64,000 bases of DNA from a candidate division Zixibacteria bacterium RBG-1 (lineage in GTDB: Bacteria > Zixibacteria > MSB-5A5 > DSPP01 > RBG-1): the NCBI GenBank assembly GCA_000447245.1, contig AUYT01000001.1, positions 1,420,001 to 1,484,000 of the forward strand, given 5' to 3'. Position 1 is the first letter of the stretch, and every line of letters starts with the position of its first letter. Positions 52,395-60,117 of the stretch are shown here, piece after piece. The notes under the pieces were generated by a model. It did not search any database and was not told where the DNA came from. It saw nothing but the letters and a program-made list of their open reading frames with translations. The translations under genes were made by a program, and so were the position numbers.

Positions 52395-53608
52395 TTATGC
52401 AGAAGTTCGATTAAATGTCCCAATTTTTCTTTTTTAGTTGCCAGATATTTTCTATTCTCGTCGGTCGGATTAACTAGGGCTGGAATTCTTTCGATTACTT
52501 TCAATCCATATTCTTCCAATCCTTTTATTTTATTGGGATTATTGGTTACCAATCTCATACTGCTCACTCCTAAGTCTTTTAAAATCTGGGCACCTAGACT
52601 ATAATCTCTCATATCCGGCTCAAATCCTAATTCCAGATTAGCTTCTACGGTATCCTTTCCCTTATCCTGCAATTCATAAGCCATAATTTTATTCGCCAAA
52701 CCGATTCCTCGGCCTTCTTGCATTAGGTAAAGGAAGACACCCTGGGCCTCTTTTTCAATCATATCTAGAGAAAAAGCTAACTGGTCCCCACAATCACATC
52801 TTTTGGAGCCGAACAAATCTCCGGTCAAGCATTGAGAGTGCATTCTGACCAGGATATTCTCTTTTCCTTTTACCTCACCTTTTACTATGGCCAAATGGTA
52901 TTCTTCTTCGATTAGATATTTATACAGATGCAATTTAAAATCACCGAACTTGGTGGGAAACCTCACCGAGGTCATTTTTTCTACCAATTTTTCGGTCTTT
53001 CTGCGATAGGCAATCAGGTCTTGCACAGAAACTACTTTCAGGTTAAATTTTTGCGCCACCTCCAACAGCTTTGGCAGTTTGGCCATTTTTCCGTCTTCAT
53101 CTAAAATTTCACAGAGAACCATAGCCGGATATAAACCGGAAAGTTTCACCAAATCCAAAGCCGCTTCGGTATGCCCGGCTCTTTTTAAAACTCCTCTGGC
53201 GTCAGCCACTAATGGAAAAACGTGTCCCGGTCTGGCTAAATCTTCCGGTTTAGTTTTGGGGTTAAGAATGGTTCGAATGGTCTGGGCTCGGTCAAAAGCG
53301 GAAATCCCGGTCGTAGTATTTTCTTTGGCATCCACGGATATAGTAAAGTTGCAGCTATATTTGGAAGTGTTGTTCATAGTCATAGGATATAGATTCGATC
53401 TTTGTGCCAACTCTTGATTGATAACCAAACAGAGTAAACCGCGGGCATACTTGGTCATAAAATTTATCGCTTCCGGAGTTATTTTCTCCGCCGCAATCAT
53501 CAAATCCCCTTCATTCTCTCTCTTCTCGTCGTCAACCACTATAATCATCTTTCCGGCTTTTAGCTGTTCAATCGTTTCCGCTATAGAATTCAGTTTCGAC
53601 ATTTCCAT
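52391..53608 (-). CDS. ribBA: Bifunctional DHBP synthase / GTP cyclohydrolase II
   Basis: 405 residues. The N-terminal half (about 1-205) makes 3,4-dihydroxy-2-butanone 4-phosphate ([11 protein letters not shown] metal loop, [21 protein letters not shown]). The C-terminal half (about 206-405) is GTP cyclohydrolase II with zinc ligands in [18 protein letters not shown], the catalytic [15 protein letters not shown] region and [15 protein letters not shown]. Both activities appear intact. It lies one base after ribE; either the first or third Met could be the start. Confidence 0.96.
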   Translation of the reverse strand: MEMSKLNSIAETIEQLKAGKMIIVVDDEKRENEGDLMIAAEKITPEAINFMTKYARGLLCLVINQELAQRSNLYPMTMNNTSKYSCNFTISVDAKENTTTGISAFDRAQTIRTILNPKTKPEDLARPGHVFPLVADARGVLKRAGHTEAALDLVKLSGLYPAMVLCEILDEDGKMAKLPKLLEVAQKFNLKVVSVQDLIAYRRKTEKLVEKMTSVRFPTKFGDFKLHLYKYLIEEEYHLAIVKGEVKGKENILVRMHSQCLTGDLFGSKRCDCGDQLAFSLDMIEKEAQGVFLYLMQEGRGIGLANKIMAYELQDKGKDTVEANLELGFEPDMRDYSLGAQILKDLGVSSMRLVTNNPNKIKGLEEYGLKVIERIPALVNPTDENRKYLATKKEKLGHLIELLHK

Positions 53609-53609
53609 T

Positions 53610-54245
53610 TCACCAGCCTTTCTCCTTTAAATATTCCCAGGTAATTTTAGATTCCGTTTTGTTGTTCAGAATTTTTTGCACATATTTCCCAATTAAATCA
53701 AATTCTAAGTTCACTGGTTCGCTAATTTTTTTATGTTGTAAATTAGTATTTTCCCAGGTGTACGGAATTATCCCGACTGTAAAATAATTTTCACCAACTT
53801 CGATCACGGTCAGACTAATCCCCTCTACTGCTATGCAACCTTTCTCAATCATCAAATTACAATATTTTTTGGGAAAACTGATTTTAAAAATATGAGCAGC
53901 CTTTTGTGGAATTATATCTAAAACTTCTCCCTCACCATCAATATGCCCAGTCACCAAATGCCCACCTAATCTGTCTGAAAGTCTCAAACTTGCTTCTAAG
54001 TTTACCTTGTCTTTGACCCGCAATGACCCGAAATTGGTTCTATCCAAGGTCTCTTTCATAGCTTCCACCACAAAAAAATCTTTCCCCCTTCCAATCACAG
54101 TCTGACAGGCACCGCTGACATTAACGCTATTTCCCACCTTCAAATCAGCCAAAATCTTTTTAGCAGAAATTTTAAATTGCTTAGAATCCTGCTTCCCTTT
54201 AATTTCCTTTATCAAACCCACTTCCTCCACAATTCCGGAAAACAT
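53610..54245 (-). CDS. ribE: Riboflavin synthase, alpha subunit
   Basis: 211 residues from the ATG at 54245, which has GGAGGAATTG upstream and overlaps the ribD stop by one base (TGATG). It dismutates two lumazines to riboflavin. Two tandem lumazine-binding repeats: MFSGIVEEVGLI with the GACQTV (normally GxCLTV) segment, then DGEGEVLDI and EGISLTVIEVGENYFTVGII. Gln replaces the usual Leu in the first GVCLTV motif, otherwise complete. Confidence 0.95.
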   Translation of the reverse strand: MFSGIVEEVGLIKEIKGKQDSKQFKISAKKILADLKVGNSVNVSGACQTVIGRGKDFFVVEAMKETLDRTNFGSLRVKDKVNLEASLRLSDRLGGHLVTGHIDGEGEVLDIIPQKAAHIFKISFPKKYCNLMIEKGCIAVEGISLTVIEVGENYFTVGIIPYTWENTNLQHKKISEPVNLEFDLIGKYVQKILNNKTESKITWEYLKEKGW

Positions 54246-55327
54246 CAATTCCTCCACACCGGATAACCAGAAATAAGGACATTGTCCTCAATCTTCTTAA
54301 TTTCCACATTTTTCAGTTGTACCGAGTCTGAAATTTTTCTAATCCCCAATTCAGCCACAGCATCTAATCCCTTCCCAATAATTTTAGGAGCTATAAAACA
54401 GTAGACTTTGTCTACCAATTTTTCCTGCATAAACGATGTCAAAACTTTTTGGCCACCTTCAATCAAAATTGAGGTAATTTTATTTTCTCCGGTTTTTTTC
54501 AAAAGTGACAGCAAATCAACCTGCCCCTTTTGATTTTCTTTTAATTTCCAGACCTCCAGATTAGAATTTTCAAATCTTTCTTTATCTGCACAAACCGTCG
54601 CCAGAATAGTCCTTTCAGATTTGGCATTTGAGACAATTTTAGAGTTTAGGGACATCCTTCCCTTAGTATCCAAAATAATCTTCACCGGATTTTTTCCTTT
54701 CACCAATCTGGTGTTTAGCTCTGGGTCATCTTTAATCATCGTATCCACACCGACCAAGACAGCATCCACTTGACTTCTTAGTTTATGGGCAAATTTTCTG
54801 GATTGGTCGTTGGAAATCCACTTAGAATCTCCATCAACGGTAGCAATTTTACCGTCCAGAGTTGAAGCCCATTTCAAAATTACAAAAGGTAAACCGGTGG
54901 TCATATACTTGATATAAGCTTCATTCAGCTTTTTGGCTTCCTCCTCCAACAAACCTACCTCTATCTTAATTTTATTCTTTTTCAAAATCTCTATCCCCTT
55001 CCCCTTCACCTTAGGATTAGGGTCAATCATCGCACAAACCACCTTTTTAATCCCAGAATTTATAATTTCCTCAGTACAAGGAGGAGTCTGCCCAAAATGA
55101 CAGCAAGGTTCCAGATTTACATATAAAGTAGCACTTTTACTATTCTTGCCAGCATATTGTAATGCAATAACTTCAGCATGCCTATCTCCAGCCATTCTAT
55201 GATACCCTGACCCAATAATCTTTCCATTTTTTACAATCACAGTCCCCACCATCGGATTAGGAGAGGTTTTCCCCAACCCCTTTTGAGCTAATTTTAAAGC
55301 CAGTTGCATAAATTTTATGTCTGACAT
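54245..55327 (-). CDS. ribD: Bifunctional deaminase/reductase RibD
   Basis: 360 residues. The N-terminal cytidine-deaminase-like domain has the zinc motif HAEVIAL (about residue 50) and PCCHFGQTPPCTE; SPNPMVGTVIV is the family start. The C-terminal reductase (about 148-360) has FVILKWASTLDGKIAT, SKWISNDQSRKFAHKLRSQVDAVLVG and SILIEGGQKVL. It performs the second and third steps of riboflavin synthesis from GTP. First gene of the FMN-riboswitch operon. The ATG lies 10 bp after the T run of the leader terminator and has no good ribosome site of its own beyond GGGG in the terminator stem. Confidence 0.95.
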   Translation of the reverse strand: MSDIKFMQLALKLAQKGLGKTSPNPMVGTVIVKNGKIIGSGYHRMAGDRHAEVIALQYAGKNSKSATLYVNLEPCCHFGQTPPCTEEIINSGIKKVVCAMIDPNPKVKGKGIEILKKNKIKIEVGLLEEEAKKLNEAYIKYMTTGLPFVILKWASTLDGKIATVDGDSKWISNDQSRKFAHKLRSQVDAVLVGVDTMIKDDPELNTRLVKGKNPVKIILDTKGRMSLNSKIVSNAKSERTILATVCADKERFENSNLEVWKLKENQKGQVDLLSLLKKTGENKITSILIEGGQKVLTSFMQEKLVDKVYCFIAPKIIGKGLDAVAELGIRKISDSVQLKNVEIKKIEDNVLISGYPVWRN

Positions 55328-55333
55328 ACAAAT

Positions 55334-55363
55334 AAAAAACCCCGTTTATTCCTTCGGGGTATT
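55334..55363 (-). terminator. Riboswitch-controlled leader terminator
   Basis: CCCCG-AAGGAATAAA-CGGGG followed by TTTTTT on the minus strand, between the FMN riboswitch and ribD. The T run ends about 10 bp before the ATG: the expression platform for FMN-induced termination. Confidence 0.75.
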
Positions 55364-55396
55364 TTTATAGCTATAAATATGGCTATCTGTTGCTAA

Positions 55397-55520
55397 CCTT
55401 CTACCATCCGGACTTTAACCGTCGGCACCTGAATTGCACAGGTTCAGTCTCCGCCAATTTTTAGGGCGGGGAGTCGTGGGCTATACCACCGATCGAGGAA
55501 TTGCACCTCACCCCGAAGGT
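55397..55520 (-). ncRNA. FMN riboswitch (RFN element)
   Basis: The minus strand shows the conserved RFN blocks in order: CTTCGGGGTGAGGTGCAATT, GATCGGTGGTATAGCCCACG, GGCGGAGACTGAACCTGTGC, AATTCAGGTGCCGACGG and AGTCCGGATGGTAGAAGG. The stems of the six-helix junction are apparent. It senses FMN and shuts off the riboflavin operon. Confidence 0.93.
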
Positions 55521-55539
55521 CTAGCTAATCTTTATTCTT

Positions 55540-55567
55540 AATATATAGACGTATTAAATTTTGTCAA
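55540..55567 (-). promoter_or_regulatory. Promoter of the riboflavin operon
   Basis: TTGACA (55567-55562), 16-bp spacer, TATATT (55545-55540), just upstream of the FMN riboswitch on the minus strand. Confidence 0.7.
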
Positions 55568-55594
55568 GTTTGAAAAGAAAATTTCAAAAAAGGG

Positions 55595-55622
55595 TTGACA
55601 AGCATAATTTATTGATTATCTT
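55595..55622 (+). promoter_or_regulatory. Promoter of the FBP aldolase/phosphatase gene
   Basis: TTGACA (55595-55600), 16-bp spacer, TATCTT (55617-55622) on the plus strand, back to back with the riboflavin promoter. The predicted leader of about 160 nt includes a degenerate GTGGTGAG...TCGAACCATT repeat (55661-55708). Confidence 0.6.
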
Positions 55623-55787
55623 TTAATTGTGAGAGCTAAGTTTACCCTACTCTACTGTGTGGTGAGCTTGTTCACTCTGACGCATCGGAACGAGTCGAAC
55701 CATTAAAATGGAGCAAACCTTGGAGTGGAACTATCAAAAACCGTTAATAATTCAAATTTTTAACCTGCAAACAGGAGGATTTTGTCT

Positions 55788-56939
55788 ATGAAAACCACAA
55801 TCAGCGTCATCAAAGCTGATATTGGTGCAGTGGGCGGTCATCTAAAACCCAGTGAAAAATTGAAACAGAGGGTGGCTGATTTTGTGGCAGAAAATGGACT
55901 TAAAAAGAGATTATTGATTGATTATTTTGTCTCTTCCACCGGTGATGATGTCTCCATTTTGATGACTCATACCAAAGGAACCCTTGCCAGTGAGATTCAT
56001 AAATTGGCCTGGGAGGCCTTTATGGCTGGCACTCAAGTGGCTAAAGAACAAGGACTTTATGGAGCGGGACAGGATTTGTTAAAAGATGCTTTTTCCGGCA
56101 ATATCAAAGGGATGGGACCGGCGGTAGCGGAAATAGAAGTGGATGAAAGACCGTCTGAATCTTTTCTCTTTTTTGCGGCGGATAAGACCGACCCCGGTGC
56201 TTATAATTTACCTTTATATTTATCTTTCATTGACCCCATGCACTGTCCCGGCTTGATGCTTTCTCCCACGATGAAACAAGGGTTCAAATTTGTGATTATG
56301 GATGTGAATTATACCGAAGGTGACCGTATAATTGAGCTAAATGCTCCAGAAGATTTGTATGACATAGCCTCTTTATTGAGAGATAATCAAAGATTTGTGA
56401 TTGAAGCAATTTATTCCAGAACCACTGGTGATTTGGCAGCAGTGGTCAGTACTACCAGATTGCACAATATTGCTGGAAAATACACCGGTAAAGATGACCC
56501 GGTGGCTTTAGTAAGAGTTCAATCCCAGTTCCCAGCTACGGGAGAGGTTTTGTCGCCTTATGCTATCGGACATTTTGTAGCAGGTACTATGCGGGGAAGC
56601 CATGTGGGACCTTTGATGCCGGTGAAAGCCAACACAATGCCCACTTATTTTGACGGACCACCGATAGTATGCGGACTGGCATTCTCTATGCATAATGGTA
56701 AATTAACTGAACCGGCGGATGTTTTTGAGACCCCTTTCTGGGACCATGTTCGGGATAAAGTGGCGGCTAAGGCCATAGATTTGAGAAGACAGGGTTTCTC
56801 TGGACCGGCTATGTTAAATATCTCTGAGTTGGAATATGGTGGTATTACTGAAAGATTGAATCGCTTGGATTCCAAGTTTGTGGTCAGGGAAGAGAAACGG
56901 GAAGTGGTCAAAGCCGCTGAAAAGATTTTAAGAAAGTAA
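55788..56939 (+). CDS. fbp: Fructose-1,6-bisphosphate aldolase/phosphatase (class V)
   Basis: 383 residues from the ATG at 55788 (AGGAGG nine bases upstream). Archaeal-type bifunctional enzyme that both condenses triose phosphates and dephosphorylates FBP, making gluconeogenesis one-way. The N-terminus VIKADIGAVGGHLKPSE provides the metal-binding Asp and His; DDVSILMTHTKG, the FFAADKTDPGAYNLPLYL segment with the Asp/Lys pair, and GFKFVIMDVNYTEGDRIIEL follow; SHVGPLMPVK and TYFDGPPIVCGLAFSMHNGK lie near the C-terminus. These match the family over full length. Known from Archaea and deep-branching or thermophilic bacteria. Confidence 0.92.
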   Translation: MKTTISVIKADIGAVGGHLKPSEKLKQRVADFVAENGLKKRLLIDYFVSSTGDDVSILMTHTKGTLASEIHKLAWEAFMAGTQVAKEQGLYGAGQDLLKDAFSGNIKGMGPAVAEIEVDERPSESFLFFAADKTDPGAYNLPLYLSFIDPMHCPGLMLSPTMKQGFKFVIMDVNYTEGDRIIELNAPEDLYDIASLLRDNQRFVIEAIYSRTTGDLAAVVSTTRLHNIAGKYTGKDDPVALVRVQSQFPATGEVLSPYAIGHFVAGTMRGSHVGPLMPVKANTMPTYFDGPPIVCGLAFSMHNGKLTEPADVFETPFWDHVRDKVAAKAIDLRRQGFSGPAMLNISELEYGGITERLNRLDSKFVVREEKREVVKAAEKILRK

Positions 56940-57020
56940 TTTTTTATAACTTTAAATCTAACCCCACCCTGAAGGGAGAGGTTAATTCTTCAAAATAGAA
57001 TTTAGTTAGATTTTCCTAGT

Positions 57021-58115
57021 TTATTTAGATCTATTCCTCTGCTTATAATTCTGAAACAATCTTCCCCATTCCGTCTTTTTAAACTTTCTTTTAATCAACT
57101 GCCCTATAGTTGGATACCAGAACCAATCATGATAAATATTAGAAGCCATAGGAGCCCAGAATTTCAGAGGGGAATGCAAGGCGGTTTTTTCCAAAAATTT
57201 CAACGGCCCTTTTCTTAGGAGCTGGTCCCCCCAAATCACCAAACTTTTTTTAGTGGTAAACCCAAAATTAACACCGGAGATATTCTCACCAATAAGTTCA
57301 ATCTCCTTCAAATCCGCTTTCCCCAAACCTCTTTCATGACACATTCTCAAATAAGGAATTTCCATAGGATTAAAACCCATCATTTTGGCCGCCACTGTAT
57401 CAATTGCCACCTGGTCCGCCGAAGCCAAAATATAATTTTTGGTCACCGGAGTCATGGTTCTTGGTCCTGCTCCGTCACCACAAACCGTCCCATCCATAAC
57501 CGCAAACATAGAGGGATGCAACTCCTTTTGCATTAACATTAAGTCAACCAAAACCTCATGAATATATTTATGGGCGTAATGCCTCACCTCTTTTAAAAGC
57601 CCACCGAAAGAATTTTTAATCGCCCCGGTAGTGACGGAATGGCCGTGGGTTTTGACCGTTGGCAAATGAATAATCTGTTTCCCGATGAAGATTTTGGGAA
57701 TCTCAAATCCTTCCGGAAAAATCTGGTTTAATTTTAAGAATTCTGCTTTGAATTCATACTTAGTCCATTCAACCTGGGTCAGAGGAATAAAAGTAAGTCC
57801 GTACTGCTTTAAAATTGGCGCCCAGAGATTATTTTTAGCTCCCTGAATCGGGTCAGTCACCACAGTTTTATTTTCCACCGGGAAGATTTTTTCTTTGGCA
57901 AACCCATCTTCCAATAGCGTCTTGATAACGCCCTCTAACTGCCAGGGAGGTGTATTGCTGGCTGGAAAAAATTTGTTCCAGGAAAGATTCAATTTAAGGA
58001 TAGTGTCCTTATATTTGGAAATATACTTCTCATATTCCGCCAGATGTAAAAGCCGTTGGTAATCAAGCAGAATAGTGGCTGGTGAAGTTCTTATGACTAC
58101 GACTTTACTTGTCAT
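57021..58115 (-). CDS. DUF362 domain protein
   Basis: 364 residues. DUF362 features: KYKDTILKLNLSWNKFFPAS near the start (KPN-like turn), HLPTVKTHGHSVTTGAIKNSFGGL in the middle, MFAVMDGTVCGDGAGPR and LASADQVAIDTVAAKMMGFNP towards the C-terminus. No ferredoxin-type Cys cluster is present, unlike some relatives. The biochemical role of the family is not established. The gene points towards the FBP aldolase/phosphatase gene, its convergent neighbour. Confidence 0.85.
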   Translation of the reverse strand: MTSKVVVIRTSPATILLDYQRLLHLAEYEKYISKYKDTILKLNLSWNKFFPASNTPPWQLEGVIKTLLEDGFAKEKIFPVENKTVVTDPIQGAKNNLWAPILKQYGLTFIPLTQVEWTKYEFKAEFLKLNQIFPEGFEIPKIFIGKQIIHLPTVKTHGHSVTTGAIKNSFGGLLKEVRHYAHKYIHEVLVDLMLMQKELHPSMFAVMDGTVCGDGAGPRTMTPVTKNYILASADQVAIDTVAAKMMGFNPMEIPYLRMCHERGLGKADLKEIELIGENISGVNFGFTTKKSLVIWGDQLLRKGPLKFLEKTALHSPLKFWAPMASNIYHDWFWYPTIGQLIKRKFKKTEWGRLFQNYKQRNRSK

Positions 58116-58126
58116 ATTTATATTTC

Positions 58127-58276
58127 AGGGTGGAGGCAAGCTCCACCCCTACGCGTCTATTTCTTTGCGTAGGGGCGAAGTTTATCTTCGCCCAATTTTT
58201 TTAACCTCCCCCCTCCTTAAAGGAGAGGGAGTCCAAATTTCCTTCCCTGAAAGGGAGGGTCGGGGTAGGGTCAAAT
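58127..58276. repeat. Palindromic repeat cluster
   Basis: GGGTGGAGGCAAGCTCCACCC hairpin core, then GCGTAGGGGCGAAG...CTTCGCCC (to 58197), then two CTCTCC/GGAGAGGG-type palindromes (58203-58276). Fills the gap between two minus-strand genes. Confidence 0.65.
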
Positions 58277-58305
58277 AATTCTCAAATTTATACGCTAAGC
58301 TAAAA

Positions 58306-59175
58306 TCAAAAATATAAAATAATTAACACAGCTACAAACCATAAGAAGATATTAATTAGAAGCGGTTTATCGGTCAGTAAGGCCTTAGTGGGGTTGCCTC
58401 CTTCTACTTTCTGATGAATCAAATACAGATAGCGGAAAATTCCGTAAAGTACGAAGGGAATGGTTAAACTCAAAAGCTTAGTATCTAATTTTTGCTCCAC
58501 TTCCGGAGACAAAGTGTAAAAAGAGTAAGCCACAACCGTAGAGGCAGTTACCACCGCAATCATCTGGTCCAAAAAATAAGGAGAATATTCGGTTAAAATT
58601 GAGCGGTGAGCTTTGGCTTCTTCTTCTAACAAAATCAGCTCCTGCCTTCTTTTCCCCAAGCTTAAAAACAGAGCCAAAAGAGTAGTGCAAACTAAAAGCC
58701 AGGATGAAATTTCAACTTGGATTGCTACTGCTCCGGCCACCGCCCGCAACACAAATCCCAAAGCCACTGCCATCACATCCAGAATCACCCAGTTTTTGAT
58801 AAAAGCAGAGTAAAAGAGATTTAAAACCACATAACCTAAACCACACCAACCGAAGTATGAATTTATACTGAACCCTAAAACCAGAGCGACAACTAAGATT
58901 ATGATAGCAAAAGTTCCCGCTTGAGAAGCGGGCAATCTTCCTGAGGCAATGGGTCTTTGGGATTTTAGCGGGTGCTTTTGGTCTTTTTTTAAATCGAAAA
59001 TGTCATTTAAGATATGAACTCCGCTCGAGAGCAAGCAGAAAATCCCGAAGGCTGCCAAGGAAATTAAAACCAGATTGGTCTCGTTTAATTTTTTCGCGAA
59101 GACTAAGGCAGCTAAAACAATGCTGTTTTTCAACCACTGGTGAGGCCGGGCTGAGATGATTAGGTTTTTGAACAT
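58306..59175 (-). CDS. UbiA-type prenyltransferase, decaprenyl-phosphate phosphoribosyltransferase-like
   Basis: 289 residues, about nine membrane helices. The first Asp-rich motif is NDIFDLKKDQKHPLKSQRPIASG, shared with decaprenyl-phosphate 5-phosphoribosyltransferases; the N-terminal ISARPHQWLKNSIVLAALVF fits the same subfamily; the second motif lies in LSLGKRRQELILL. It would attach phosphoribose to a polyprenyl phosphate for cell-envelope arabinose-type glycans. The assignment to that subfamily is by pattern memory. Confidence 0.82.
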   Translation of the reverse strand: MFKNLIISARPHQWLKNSIVLAALVFAKKLNETNLVLISLAAFGIFCLLSSGVHILNDIFDLKKDQKHPLKSQRPIASGRLPASQAGTFAIIILVVALVLGFSINSYFGWCGLGYVVLNLFYSAFIKNWVILDVMAVALGFVLRAVAGAVAIQVEISSWLLVCTTLLALFLSLGKRRQELILLEEEAKAHRSILTEYSPYFLDQMIAVVTASTVVAYSFYTLSPEVEQKLDTKLLSLTIPFVLYGIFRYLYLIHQKVEGGNPTKALLTDKPLLINIFLWFVAVLIILYF

Positions 59176-59287
59176 TGATAGTTTTTGAAAGTTATCTCAG
59201 GCAACTTCATCCACGCAAAGTAAACTCATTTTATCATAGCCCTAAGGTGAGTAGACAGCAGAAACTTTCAGGATTCTTTAAAAATTT

Positions 59288-59992
59288 TTAAGCTAAGACA
59301 GCCGGACAGAAATATAAATCGTAAGCTTTATACCCCGGTTTGCAGAAACCAACATACAGGTTGTCATAAGTATAATATCCCACCCAGACCTGAAATTCAT
59401 TGTTTTTCCCACAGGGTGAGCCGGTGCGAACCATGCGATCATTCAGCAAGAAAAGTGAGTTTCTCTCTTTGGCACCCAGGCTTTTGGTCTCTTTTCTCCA
59501 CTTGTTTAAATACAAAAGGTAAGCCACTTCACTGGCCGCGGGCTGTGCTAATTGATAGCTGGAACCCAAGGACTGTTGAGCCATTTTCTGCTGCTCAGGC
59601 AAAGGTTTCATGCTGGTCCCCGGAACAAAAAAATTCTCCGGATAAAAAAGCCAGCGACCCGGAGTAGGCGGATCGGCAAAGGGAGGATCATCCGGGTCCG
59701 GTCTGTCTTTCATAAACCATAAGACTCTGCCGTAAAAAGGTCCTAAAGGAATTTCCGTTTTGATGGCAGTGGACTGCAGGTAATTTTTCAAAATCGGCAT
59801 GGTGGTGTATTTCTTAAAATTAAATCCGGACGGGACAAAATCCAGCATCCACCCGGAATTGGTAAGTTCTTTAATTTGGTCGGCCGTTGCTTTTAAGTCC
59901 GCAACCGATACGGTATCACCCAGCCATTTTTCGGCCTCTTTTTGCTTTTGAGTTTTCAGCTCTTTTAGATCCACGCCAGCTTTAGGTGACAT
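59288..59992 (-). CDS. Unrecognised soluble protein
   Basis: 234 residues from the ATG at 59992, which has GGAGG just upstream; an ATG ten codons earlier has no ribosome site. No signal peptide. The N-terminal part is helical (LKELKTQKQKEAEKWLG), the rest is rich in aromatic residues and Pro (WFMKDRPDPDDPPFADPP, GRWLFYPENFFVPGTSM). Three Cys lie in the last 50 residues (SPCGKN, GFCKPGY, YFCPAV). I recognise no family. It stands alone between the UbiA-type gene and the diguanylate cyclase operon end. Confidence 0.5.
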   Translation of the reverse strand: MSPKAGVDLKELKTQKQKEAEKWLGDTVSVADLKATADQIKELTNSGWMLDFVPSGFNFKKYTTMPILKNYLQSTAIKTEIPLGPFYGRVLWFMKDRPDPDDPPFADPPTPGRWLFYPENFFVPGTSMKPLPEQQKMAQQSLGSSYQLAQPAASEVAYLLYLNKWRKETKSLGAKERNSLFLLNDRMVRTGSPCGKNNEFQVWVGYYTYDNLYVGFCKPGYKAYDLYFCPAVLA

Positions 59993-60117
59993 CTTTCCTC
60001 CGGTTAAGCTCTCTTCAATCATTCTCGATTTAAGATTAAAATATATTTAATTCAGTTTCAAGTCAAATAATATATTTGCTTTTTTAATTTTGTAAAGAGG
60101 AAATTGAAGAAAAATTT

